Assembly: GCA_902784755.1 (NCBI GenBank)
Contig: CACZVX010000028.1
Coordinates: 1-50,356 of the forward strand
DNA: 50,356 nt
From: an uncultured Prevotellaceae bacterium
Lineage (GTDB): Bacteria > Bacteroidota > Bacteroidia > Bacteroidales > Bacteroidaceae
Direction of reading: 5' to 3'
Below the pieces are notes generated by a model. The model did no database searches. It was not told the origin of the DNA and was given only the letters and a program-made list of their open reading frames with translations. Numbering within the stretch: the first letter of the stretch is position 1; every line of letters begins with the position of its first letter. This document shows, in pieces, positions 1-7,848 of the stretch. A program made the position numbers and the translations under genes.

Positions 1-210
1 CATTCCGCCGTCGGTCACTTTCACTTTTCCTACGACGGTGGCATTCGCGGGAACGGTATCGCCTTCCTCATAAATCACCACCTGATCGGCAGAACGCTGA
101 GGATAGGTTCCCATCAAATCGGCTGTAACTTTTGGATTCATCGCACAACTGGTCAAACAGACAGCAACGGCTGAAAACAGGACCATTTTCATAAATTCTT
201 TCTTTTTCAT
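1..210 (-). CDS. Small lipoprotein, N-terminal part only (runs off the window)
   Basis: An open frame of about 70 codons enters from the left edge, so the C-terminus is missing. It opens with a lysine-rich n-region, a hydrophobic core and the lipobox LTSC, so the mature protein should be lipidated on Cys and anchored in the cell envelope. The rest of the visible part has no domain I recognise. In-frame ATGs lie at 216, 210, 192 and 186. I chose 210 because AAAGGA (bases 219-224) sits 8 bases upstream of it but only 2 bases from 216. A consensus promoter lies directly upstream. Function is unknown. Confidence 0.75.
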   Translation of the reverse strand, partial: MKKKEFMKMVLFSAVAVCLTSCAMNPKVTADLMGTYPQRSADQVVIYEEGDTVPANATVVGKVKVTDGGM

Positions 211-234
211 TTTCATTATCCTTTAAAAACTGCG

Positions 235-266
235 CAAAGATAAATCCTTTTCACCACTCCGCCAAA
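235..266 (-). promoter_or_regulatory. Bacteroidetes-type promoter for the lipoprotein gene
   Basis: Read on the minus strand, TTTG (263-266) is followed by exactly 20 bases and then TATCTTTG (235-242). This matches the -33/-7 arrangement of the primary sigma factor of Bacteroidetes. The expected transcript starts near 229, giving a leader of about 20 bases before the ATG at 210. Confidence 0.8.
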
Positions 267-338
267 TAATTTGCCAGCTAATTTCGGCCTTATAAAAGCG
301 GACGTGAACATTATCACCTAATATATGAACGAATTTCC

Positions 339-369
339 TTGTTGCCTATGGACGAAATCGCTATCTTTG
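339..369 (+). promoter_or_regulatory. Bacteroidetes-type promoter for the beta-propeller/DUF362 gene
   Basis: TTG (339-341), a 20-base spacer and TATCTTTG (362-369). Transcription should begin near 375. This excludes the upstream in-frame ATG at 325 and selects ATG 403. The 17 bases from 363 onward (ATCTTTGCCTTCAAATC) recur at 43233, at the promoter of an accessory operon. Confidence 0.8.
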
Positions 370-402
370 CCTTCAAATCAACAAAAATCCATTCATAAGA
401 TC

Positions 403-2532
403 ATGAAAAGACTAATAATGATTCTATTGGCCGTGCTTGCTACTACGAGTCTGATGGCACAGAGCGACAGTCTGAGCCGTCACGATTTCCTCTATGCCGG
501 ACAGAGCAAGCAGCTGAGAATGTATATCGTGAAGAACGGGAAGGTGGACTGGTACCATAACGCTACGAACCTGAGGGGCGAGATCAGCGATGCCATCCTG
601 ATGAGCGACGGGCATATCCTGATCGCGCACCAATATGGAATAGCGGAAATGACGCAGGACCATCAGACGGTGTGGTCGTATGCAGCTCCCGAGGGAACGG
701 AGATTCATACCATCCAGCCCATTGGAAAGAACCATGTGGTGTTTGTGCAGAACGGCCATCCGGCGAAGGTAAGGGTGATGGAAATCCCACAGTGCCGCAT
801 CGTGCATGAGTTTGAGATTCCTGCCTCGAAAGGTGTTCACGGACAATTCCGCAATGCACGGCTCTCTTCACGGGGCACGCTGCTGGTATGTCACATGAGT
901 CAGGGCTATGTGGCAGAATACAGTGTGCAGGGCAATGAGCTCTACCGCTGGGAGTTACCTGGGGCTTGGTCAGTGACGGAACTGGCGAAGGAGAACCTGC
1001 TGATGGTGGGCAAAGGCAACACGGTGAAGGAAATCACGAGGGAGGACGCGCAGGTGGTGTGGCAGCCTGACCTCAGCGGCATCGGACTCCGACAGATACA
1101 GAAGGCGGTGCGCCTGAAGAACGGCAACACCATCCTCAACAGCTGGTGGAACGAATGGGGCAAGGAACCGCTCGACACACTCCATGCGCCGTTGCAGGCC
1201 GTGGAAGTGGATAAAGACGGAAAGGTGGTGTGGAAACTCTGTTCATGGAAGGATCCTGACCTGGGGCCTGCTACGACCATCCAGCCGCTGGACCAGCCCG
1301 TGGACCGCAACCGCCTCTTCTTCGGACATTTCAATGGACGGGAACTGCCGCCGCTGATGGTGAAGCCTAATCAGCCCTTAGGCGAGGGAAAGGGTATACA
1401 CCCTGGACGCGTGGCATGGATTCATGCCCCTGGAGTGGCTTCCTGGGATGGGCATACGGGACTCTGGGTGGAGGACCGCTGGAACTCACAGCAGAAAGCA
1501 GACCTCATGGTGCGCGAGGCGCTCATACAGCTGACGGGCGAGAAAAACGCGAAGAAAGCCTGGAAGGCACTCTTCCGACACTTCAACGAACAGCACGGAC
1601 GTGGAAGCCGAGGCTATCAGAAAGGGGAAAAGATCTGCGTGAAACTGAACCTGAACAATGCGCTCACCCACCGCGATACGATAGAATTGAACTCATCGCC
1701 CTTCGTGACACTGGCGCTGGTGCGTTCGATGGTGCGCGACGGAGGCATCCAGCAGCGTGACATCACTCTCTGCGAACCCAGCCGTGCAATCACAGATAGC
1801 ATATATAATAAGGTACATCGGGAGTTTTCATCCGTCATCTTTATAGACAACATCGGAGGCGACGGCAGACAGGCGTGTGAATACTATCCGGAAATGATCA
1901 CCTATTCCGCTGATAACGGCAAACTGGCACGCGGTCTGGCAAAGTGCATCGTGGACGCGGACTATCTGATCAACTCATCGCTGCTGAAACTGCACAACGG
2001 TCCGGGCGTGACGCTCACTTCGAAGAACTGGTACGGGGCGACAGACATCAACCTCATCTGGCGAAAGAACGCCCATAACAACTTCAGCGCCGACAAGCGA
2101 CACGGGAAACCGGGCTATAAGACCTTCGTGGACTTCATCGCCCACAATCACCTGGGACAGAAGACCCTCTTCTTCCTCATCGACGGCACCTATGGATCGC
2201 GTCATGTGAACTTCAAGCCCTATCCCAAATGGCAGAAGCCTCCCTTCAACAACGACTGGGCGTGCTCCATTATCGTTTCACAAGACGAGGTTGCCTGCGA
2301 TGCCGTGGCCATGGACCTGCTCATCAGCGAATGGCCGGAATACGGCAGCCTGAACTGGTGCGACGAATATCTCTACGAAGCCGCCACCATTCCACATCCA
2401 CAGAGCGGCACCGTGTATCAGCAAGACGGGAAACCGCTGACAAAGCCCCTCGGGCTGATGGAACACTGGAACAACGGAACAGAACGGAAATATTCTAAGC
2501 TGGATATGATTTATAAAAGGGTTGAGCGTTGA
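403..2532 (+). CDS. Secreted beta-propeller protein fused to a DUF362 domain
   Basis: A 709-residue exported protein. The start at 403 gives a clean signal peptide (MKRLIMILLAVLATTSLMAQ); an in-frame ATG at 325 lies upstream of the promoter. Residues from about 30 to 330 contain repeated strands of the type 'NGNTILNSW' and 'VDKDGKVVWKL', as in PQQ/arylsulfotransferase-like propellers. From about residue 405 a DUF362 domain follows (GEKICVKLNLNN, then DADYLINSSLLKLH near 517-530). The ferredoxin-type cysteine clusters found in some DUF362 proteins are not visible. The last residues and the stop codon lie in a GTTGAGC tandem repeat. It precedes a run of pectin-type glycosidases, so a role in glycan processing is inferred from context only. 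Catalytic activity is unknown. Confidence 0.75.
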   Translation: MKRLIMILLAVLATTSLMAQSDSLSRHDFLYAGQSKQLRMYIVKNGKVDWYHNATNLRGEISDAILMSDGHILIAHQYGIAEMTQDHQTVWSYAAPEGTEIHTIQPIGKNHVVFVQNGHPAKVRVMEIPQCRIVHEFEIPASKGVHGQFRNARLSSRGTLLVCHMSQGYVAEYSVQGNELYRWELPGAWSVTELAKENLLMVGKGNTVKEITREDAQVVWQPDLSGIGLRQIQKAVRLKNGNTILNSWWNEWGKEPLDTLHAPLQAVEVDKDGKVVWKLCSWKDPDLGPATTIQPLDQPVDRNRLFFGHFNGRELPPLMVKPNQPLGEGKGIHPGRVAWIHAPGVASWDGHTGLWVEDRWNSQQKADLMVREALIQLTGEKNAKKAWKALFRHFNEQHGRGSRGYQKGEKICVKLNLNNALTHRDTIELNSSPFVTLALVRSMVRDGGIQQRDITLCEPSRAITDSIYNKVHREFSSVIFIDNIGGDGRQACEYYPEMITYSADNGKLARGLAKCIVDADYLINSSLLKLHNGPGVTLTSKNWYGATDINLIWRKNAHNNFSADKRHGKPGYKTFVDFIAHNHLGQKTLFFLIDGTYGSRHVNFKPYPKWQKPPFNNDWACSIIVSQDEVACDAVAMDLLISEWPEYGSLNWCDEYLYEAATIPHPQSGTVYQQDGKPLTKPLGLMEHWNNGTERKYSKLDMIYKRVER

Positions 2533-2552
2533 GCGATAACCTAAAACCTGAA
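2519..2552 (+). repeat. Short-period repeat at a gene end (GTTGAGC, then AACCTRA units)
   Basis: GTTGAGC is repeated across 2521-2535 and includes the stop codon TGA at 2530-2532. AACCTAAAACCTGAA follows at 2538-2552. Similar AACCTGAAACC units recur at 48244. The element sits exactly on the gene border. Confidence 0.6.
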
Positions 2553-2625
2553 TTTCTTGAGCAGCGAGAGCAAATATGCTTGCATGATTTGCCGAGTCGT
2601 GAAAGAAATCACGAGCAAAGCTCGT
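2551..2625 (+). repeat. Intergenic repeated element, copy A, with small hairpins
   Basis: The stretch beginning ATTTCTTGAGCAGCGAGAGC resembles 5340-5410, which begins ATTTCTCGTGCAAACGAGAG; both continue with GCTTGC and a GCCGRGT box. Copy A holds two overlapping inverted repeats, TCGTGA/TCACGA (2597-2614) and ACGAGC/GCTCGT (2611-2625). Both copies directly follow a short-period repeat and precede a secreted glycosidase gene. The resemblance is imperfect and was judged by eye. Confidence 0.45.
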
Positions 2626-2646
2626 AAAATTGAAATCTGAAATAGC

Positions 2647-4092
2647 ATGAGAAAAACCATCCTACTGCTCTTGGCACTCACAGCTGCTGCCCTTTGTCCT
2701 GCTCAGCATGTCTATGACGTGCGTGACTTCGGGGCAAAGGGCAACGGTGTGCATATTGACAGCCACGCCATCAACGCGGCCATCGAGCAGGCTGCCCATG
2801 AAGGCGGCGGGATGGTGAGAGTGCCGGAAGGCGTCTATCCCTGTTATTCCATCCGACTGAAGAGTAACATTACTTTGCAACTGGACAGTGGAGCCATCGT
2901 GAAGGCGGCTATGCCTACGGCGGAAGAATCTTACGACCTGCCTGAAGAGAACCTTTCCCGCTATCAGGACTTCGGGCACAGCCATTGGAAGAACTCGCTT
3001 ATATGGGGCATCGGACTACATAACATCGCCATTACGGGAAAGGGTAGGATTGACGGCAGCGGCGTACTTTCGAGAGGAAGGCCTACGCTCAACGGACTGC
3101 CCGTGGCCAACAAAGCGGTGGCTCTGAGAGAATGCCGGCAGGTGAGACTCGCGGACATCGAGATGCTCAACTGCGGACACTTCGCGCTGCTCCTCACAGG
3201 AGTGGACTCGCTGATGATTGAACGGCTGACGGTGGACACCAACCGCGACGGACTCGACATCGACTGCTGCGAAGATGTCATTATCAGGGACTGTAGGGTA
3301 AATACGCTGAACGATGATGCCATTGTGCTAAAGACCTCCTACGGACTAAACCGTCTGAAACCCACGGCAAACGTCATCATAGAGAACTGCCACGTCACAG
3401 GCTACGACGTGGGAACCCTGATGGACGGAACCCTGACCACGCTGCAGACGAAAGCTCCCGACCAGGATGGCCCTACGGGAAGAATCAAACTGGGAACGGA
3501 GAGCAACGGTGACTTCCGCAACATTATCATACGCAACTGTAGCTTCACCCATTGCCGGGGACTGGCGCTGGAAACGGTGGACGGGTCGCAGATGGAAAAC
3601 ATCATGGTAGCAAACATCAGGATGAAAGAAATCAACAACGCTCCCTTCTATATCCGTGCGGGAAGCCGCAACAGGGGGCCGGAGGGTCTCCCCGCCTCTA
3701 CGGTGAAAAATGTGAGTATCGACAATGTGACCGTGGAGGATGCCGATAGCCGTTATGCCTCCATCATCGCCGGAAATGCAACGGGTTCCATTGAGAACGT
3801 CACGCTCAGCAACATCCGGCTGCAATACCGCGGCGGTATCACGATGGAGGATGTGAAGAACCAGCGAGGTGCTAACCCTTTCTTTCTGGATAATCCCCGG
3901 ATGAAAGGCTATCCTGAACCTTCGGCCCACGGCATACAGCCGGCATCGTGCTTCGTCATCTCGGATGCCAAAGACATCACGCTGAAAGATATTGAAATCT
4001 CCTTTATCCGTCCTGATGAAAGGCCCAAGATGGTGCTGACGAATACGGAACGGGTAACGACAGAGCGTGTGACACCTGCATTGCAACCATAA
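2647..4092 (+). CDS. Secreted glycoside hydrolase family 28 (polygalacturonase-like)
   Basis: A 481-residue protein with a signal peptide ending near LCPAQ. It carries the opening hallmark of the pectinase beta-helix (VYDVRDFGAKGNG, residues 23-35) and helix-coil repeats such as 'NIIIRNCSF'. GH28 signatures seen are NRDGLDID (about 198-205), NDDAIVLK (about 221-228) and GRIKLGTES (about 277-285). The usual 'HG' just before the GSE-like motif reads TGR here, so the exact substrate or mechanism may differ from fungal polygalacturonases. GH28 enzymes hydrolyse galacturonosidic bonds in pectin or rhamnogalacturonan. The downstream GH105 gene starts 32 bases later, so the two are probably co-transcribed and act in sequence on pectic oligomers in the periplasm or at the surface. 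Confidence 0.85.
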   Translation: MRKTILLLLALTAAALCPAQHVYDVRDFGAKGNGVHIDSHAINAAIEQAAHEGGGMVRVPEGVYPCYSIRLKSNITLQLDSGAIVKAAMPTAEESYDLPEENLSRYQDFGHSHWKNSLIWGIGLHNIAITGKGRIDGSGVLSRGRPTLNGLPVANKAVALRECRQVRLADIEMLNCGHFALLLTGVDSLMIERLTVDTNRDGLDIDCCEDVIIRDCRVNTLNDDAIVLKTSYGLNRLKPTANVIIENCHVTGYDVGTLMDGTLTTLQTKAPDQDGPTGRIKLGTESNGDFRNIIIRNCSFTHCRGLALETVDGSQMENIMVANIRMKEINNAPFYIRAGSRNRGPEGLPASTVKNVSIDNVTVEDADSRYASIIAGNATGSIENVTLSNIRLQYRGGITMEDVKNQRGANPFFLDNPRMKGYPEPSAHGIQPASCFVISDAKDITLKDIEISFIRPDERPKMVLTNTERVTTERVTPALQP

Positions 4093-4124
4093 AAAAGAAT
4101 AAAAACAAATAAAAACTACACAAC

Positions 4125-5300
4125 ATGAAGAAACTTATCATTTTAGCACTTGCCTTGTTCGCCCTGACGAACCTTCAGGCACAGACCCCACAAGAGGTTC
4201 TGAAAGTAGCCCAGCGGGCCAACGACTATTTCATGAAGAAGTACAGCGACCCCACCGTACCTACCAACGTAAACAAAATACGTCCCAGCAGCCTGTGGAC
4301 AAGAGCCGTGTATTACGAGGGACTGATGGAACTCTACAAGGTGGATCCCCAGCAGCGCTACATCGACTACACTGACCGTTGGGCAGATTTCCACAAGTGG
4401 ACACCCCGCAACGGCATCACCACATGCGATGCTGATGACCAGTGCTGCGAGCAGACTTATTTGGACCGTTACATGATGACCAAGGACGAGAAGATGATCG
4501 TGCATGTGAAGGAAAATCTGGCTCACCAGATGAAGACCGGCAACGACAAGAAGGCCAACGGTGAACTCTATGGATGGTGGACATGGATAGATGCCATTCA
4601 GATGGCCATGCCTGTCTATTCAAAGATGTTCCGAATCACGGGTGAGCAGAAATACATCGACCATGCCATGCGGATGTACACTTGGAGCCGCGACACACTT
4701 GCCGGCGGACTTTTCAACACCGTGGAAGGATTATGGTGGAGGGATGCCGATTACGTGCCTCCCTATAAGGAAAAGGATGGCAACAACTGTTACTGGAGCC
4801 GTGGTTCGGGCTGGGTGTATGCTGCTTTGGTGAAAGTGATGGAAGACTTGGAAGCTGTGATGAAGACGAATACAAAGGCAAAGAAAGCCGCGAAGAAATA
4901 CTACAAGAGTCTGAAGAAGGACTTTATCCTGATGAGTCAGGGACTGCTCAGCTGTCAGCGGGAGGACGGTTTCTGGAATCCATCTCTGATGTCGGAAGCC
5001 AACTATGGCGGCAAGGAACTCACGGGAACCTCCCTGTTCCTTTATGGCATGAGCTGGGGCATGAATCACGGCATTCTGAAAGCCAAGCAATACAAGCCTG
5101 CCTGTGACCGTGCGTGGAACGCTATGGTGAAGGACGCCGTGCATCAGGACGGTTTCCTTGGATGGGTGCAAGGCACAGGAAAGGATCCTTCAGCAGGTCA
5201 GCCTTTGGCCTACGACAAAGTGCCTGACTTCGAAGACTATGGCACAGGCTGCTTCCTGCTTGGTGCCGTGGAATACTATAAATTGATAAATGTCAAATGA
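4125..5300 (+). CDS. GH105 unsaturated rhamnogalacturonyl/glucuronyl hydrolase
   Basis: A 391-residue secreted protein (signal peptide ending LQAQ) of the (alpha/alpha)6-barrel family GH105, whose members (YteR, YesR) remove the unsaturated uronic acid left by pectate or rhamnogalacturonan lyases. Family features seen are DADDQCCEQTYLDRY (about 101-115), WTWIDAIQMAMP (about 151-162; its Asp corresponds by position to the family's general acid), YWSRGSGW (about 223-230), and the C-terminal glycine-rich YGTGCFLLG. Length fits the family. It follows the GH28 gene closely and is probably in the same operon. The downstream gene is separated by a short repeat block. Confidence 0.9.
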   Translation: MKKLIILALALFALTNLQAQTPQEVLKVAQRANDYFMKKYSDPTVPTNVNKIRPSSLWTRAVYYEGLMELYKVDPQQRYIDYTDRWADFHKWTPRNGITTCDADDQCCEQTYLDRYMMTKDEKMIVHVKENLAHQMKTGNDKKANGELYGWWTWIDAIQMAMPVYSKMFRITGEQKYIDHAMRMYTWSRDTLAGGLFNTVEGLWWRDADYVPPYKEKDGNNCYWSRGSGWVYAALVKVMEDLEAVMKTNTKAKKAAKKYYKSLKKDFILMSQGLLSCQREDGFWNPSLMSEANYGGKELTGTSLFLYGMSWGMNHGILKAKQYKPACDRAWNAMVKDAVHQDGFLGWVQGTGKDPSAGQPLAYDKVPDFEDYGTGCFLLGAVEYYKLINVK

Positions 5301-5312
5301 TGAGCGTTTTAA

Positions 5313-5340
5313 ATGTAGAATGTAGAGTGTAGAATGTAGA
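5313..5340 (+). repeat. Tandem ATGTAGA repeat
   Basis: Four ATGTAGA-like units (ATGTAGAATGTAGAGTGTAG and so on) lie between the GH105 and GH2 genes, 12 bases after the GH105 stop. This is one of the short-period repeats that recur at gene borders in this window. The imperfect element at 5339-5415 follows directly. Confidence 0.7.
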
Positions 5341-5415
5341 TTTCTCGTGCAAACGAGAGCATGGCCAAGCTTGCTTAAACTATGCCGGGTGCAGCTGAGA
5401 ATCGACGAAGTCAAT
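5339..5415 (+). repeat. Intergenic repeated element, copy B
   Basis: Resembles 2551-2625 (ATTTCTNGNGCA, CGAGAGCA, GCTTGC, GCCGRGT boxes in the same order). It sits between a short-period repeat and a secreted glycosidase start, as copy A does. Because this block and the following bases are non-coding in character, the in-frame ATG at 5347 is rejected as start of the GH2 gene. Confidence 0.4.
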
Positions 5416-5445
5416 GATGATTACTTTTTATGCTTGAAACTAAAA

Positions 5446-7848
5446 ATGAGAAGGATTAATAGATTTGCCCTTTGTGTCTTTGTGTCTTTGTGTTCAGTGA
5501 ACACTTTTGCACAACGCACAGTAAACAGCCTGGATTTCGGATGGAAATTCCAGGCGGGGGATGTGCAGAATGGCGCAGCCGTGAATCTGGACGACAGCAA
5601 TTGGCGTACCGTGAATTTGCCTCACGACTTCCAGATAGAACAGCCGTGGGTGGAACCTGCTGCTGATGAGCGTCCTGACAATACGGACGTGGCCGCCAAT
5701 ATCAAGAGCCGGCTTTCAAGCCGCGGATTCAAAGAAATGGGAAAAGGCTGGTACCGGCTGCACCTCACTCCCGATGAAACCTGGAAAAACAAGCGCATTG
5801 TGCTGGATTTCGGAGGTATCATGTATGTAGGTGAAGTGTATCTCAACGGCAATCGCATCGGCGGTACAGACTACGGCTACGTGGACTTTGGTATTGATAT
5901 TACCAACGAATTGAAATGGGGACAGGACAATGTCATCGCCGTGATGGCAGATACCCGTGAACCCAACAATTCACGCTGGTACACAGGCGGTGGACTTTTC
6001 CGCAGCGTGAAGCTCGTCACTTCTGACAAGACACTCTATTTTGAGCGCCATCCGCTGAATATCTCTACGCGCGACAACCGTTTTGTAAATATCCAGGCGG
6101 AGTTTACCAACCGTGGCAAGGAAAAGGAAACGACGGTCGGTGTGAAAATCTATGCCCCCGACGGAACGCTTGTCGCAGAAGGAACTTCCATGCAGAAACG
6201 CATTACAATGTCGCGTACCATGGAAGCCAAACTTCCGGAAATGGAAGTGAAGAACGCCCAACTCTGGGACTGTGAGCATCCGAATCTCTACAAGGCTATG
6301 GTAACCTTACAGAACGAAAAGGGAGAAGTGGTGGACGAGACCTCTTCAAACTTCGGTATCCGTACGGTGGAGATGATACCGAATAAGGGTTTATTGCTCA
6401 ATGGTAAAAAGGTGCTGCTGAAAGGCTTTGCCAACCACCACTCTCTAGGAGCTCTCGGTGCAGCTGCCTATCCACGGGCTATAGAAAAACGCATCCAGAT
6501 GGTGAAAGAATGGGGCATCAACCATATCCGAACCAGTCATAATCCCTACAGCCGTGAGTTTATTGAGCTCTGCGACAAATATGGTATCCTTGTGGTGGAT
6601 GAACTCTACGACAAATGGACGCGTCAGCACACGGGCGGGAAGGTTCCTTTTGAACAGTTGTGGCAACAAGACATTCCCGAATGGGTGAAGCGTGACCGTA
6701 ACTCTCCTTCGGTGGTGATGTGGAGTCTTGGCAATGAACTGCAGCAGGATCCCAACCAGCCGTTCAACGACTTCGGTGTGACCATGTACAAACTGATGAA
6801 GACACTCATCAACCGCTACGACAGCACCCGACTGGTGACCGTGGCCATGCATCCCCGCTACCGTAACTGGGAAACCGATTCCTTGCCTGCAGATTTGGCG
6901 ATGATTACCGATGTGCAGTCGTATAATTACCGCTATATGTATTTCCCTGGGGACGGACGACGCTTCCCGTGGATGAAATTCTACCAGAGTGAGGCTTCCG
7001 TGTCAGCCATGGGCGAAAACTATTTTGCCATGGATTTGGACAAGGTTATCGGAATGGCTTATTGGGGAATGATTGACTATCTCGGAGAAAGTCAGGGATG
7101 GCCTGCCAAAGGATGGATGCAGGGCGTATTCGACATTACCCTGGAGCCCAAGCCCAAGGCCTACTATATGAAGAGTTTCTTCAAACCGGAGGAACCTTTG
7201 GTGCATATCGCCGTCATTGACAAGAAGGGTGACATGATGTGGAACGGCGTGCAAACAGGCAACGACGGCATGAGTGACCATTGGAACCGTCAACAAGGTT
7301 CGAAAGTGAGTCTCATCACCTATACCAATGCTGACGAAGTGGAACTCTTTGTGAACGGCAAGAGCATGGGCGTGAAACAGAATGACAAGAAAAACGCCAA
7401 GATGCGCAACCAGATTCGCTGGGACAATATTCCCTATGCAAACGGCTATTGTGAAGCCGTAGCCAAGAACAACGGCAAAATTATGGCCCGCCACAAGATT
7501 GAGACGACGGGAGACGCAGTGAAACTCATAGCTATCCCTGACAACGACAACTGGAAGGCTGATGGCATGGACTTGCAGCATGTACGCGTGTATGCTGTTG
7601 ACAAGAAAGGCCGCCGTGTCTATCATGCACAGCAACAGCTCACGTTCAGCGTCAGTGATGGAGCAGAAATTGTGGCCGTTTCGAATGGTGACCAGAACAG
7701 CAAGGAACTGAACGTAACGAATCAGCGGCGTCTCTATAACGGTTCAGCTCTCGTTATCCTGCGTTCAAACAGAGAAGCCGCCAACCCTGTGCTCACCATC
7801 TCTGGCGAAGGATTCAAGACGGTAAAATCAAAACTTATAACCAAATAA
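5446..7848 (+). CDS. Secreted glycoside hydrolase family 2 (beta-galactosidase-like)
   Basis: An 800-residue exported enzyme. ATG 5446 is chosen because MRRINRF directly precedes a hydrophobic core ending NTFAQ; the upstream in-frame ATG at 5347 lies in repeat DNA. The order is an N-terminal sugar-binding jelly roll, an Ig-like domain, the TIM barrel, and a C-terminal Ig-like part. In the barrel, HIRTSHNPYS (about 361-370) is followed by the acid/base in SLGNELQ (Glu about 431) and the nucleophile in YQSEAS (Glu about 516). Family GH2 includes beta-galactosidases, beta-glucuronidases and beta-mannosidases; I cannot fix the substrate. The hydrophobic core of the signal peptide is encoded by a TTTGTGTC tandem repeat. 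The GH43-like gene follows with no gap. Confidence 0.9.
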   Translation: MRRINRFALCVFVSLCSVNTFAQRTVNSLDFGWKFQAGDVQNGAAVNLDDSNWRTVNLPHDFQIEQPWVEPAADERPDNTDVAANIKSRLSSRGFKEMGKGWYRLHLTPDETWKNKRIVLDFGGIMYVGEVYLNGNRIGGTDYGYVDFGIDITNELKWGQDNVIAVMADTREPNNSRWYTGGGLFRSVKLVTSDKTLYFERHPLNISTRDNRFVNIQAEFTNRGKEKETTVGVKIYAPDGTLVAEGTSMQKRITMSRTMEAKLPEMEVKNAQLWDCEHPNLYKAMVTLQNEKGEVVDETSSNFGIRTVEMIPNKGLLLNGKKVLLKGFANHHSLGALGAAAYPRAIEKRIQMVKEWGINHIRTSHNPYSREFIELCDKYGILVVDELYDKWTRQHTGGKVPFEQLWQQDIPEWVKRDRNSPSVVMWSLGNELQQDPNQPFNDFGVTMYKLMKTLINRYDSTRLVTVAMHPRYRNWETDSLPADLAMITDVQSYNYRYMYFPGDGRRFPWMKFYQSEASVSAMGENYFAMDLDKVIGMAYWGMIDYLGESQGWPAKGWMQGVFDITLEPKPKAYYMKSFFKPEEPLVHIAVIDKKGDMMWNGVQTGNDGMSDHWNRQQGSKVSLITYTNADEVELFVNGKSMGVKQNDKKNAKMRNQIRWDNIPYANGYCEAVAKNNGKIMARHKIETTGDAVKLIAIPDNDNWKADGMDLQHVRVYAVDKKGRRVYHAQQQLTFSVSDGAEIVAVSNGDQNSKELNVTNQRRLYNGSALVILRSNREAANPVLTISGEGFKTVKSKLITK
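5471..5494 (+). repeat. TTTGTGTC tandem repeat forming a signal-peptide core
   Basis: Three TTTGTGTC-type units in frame encode LCVFVSLCS, the hydrophobic core of the GH2 signal peptide. Nearly the same repeat encodes LCVLVSLCS in the next gene (7924-7950). Shared nucleotide repeats, not only shared amino acids, point to a common origin. Confidence 0.8.

Noticed and set aside
3346-4086. Long open frame on the minus strand opposite the GH28 gene
   Set aside because: It lies wholly within a clear glycosidase gene, has no promoter box and shows no domain; it follows from codon bias of the opposite strand.
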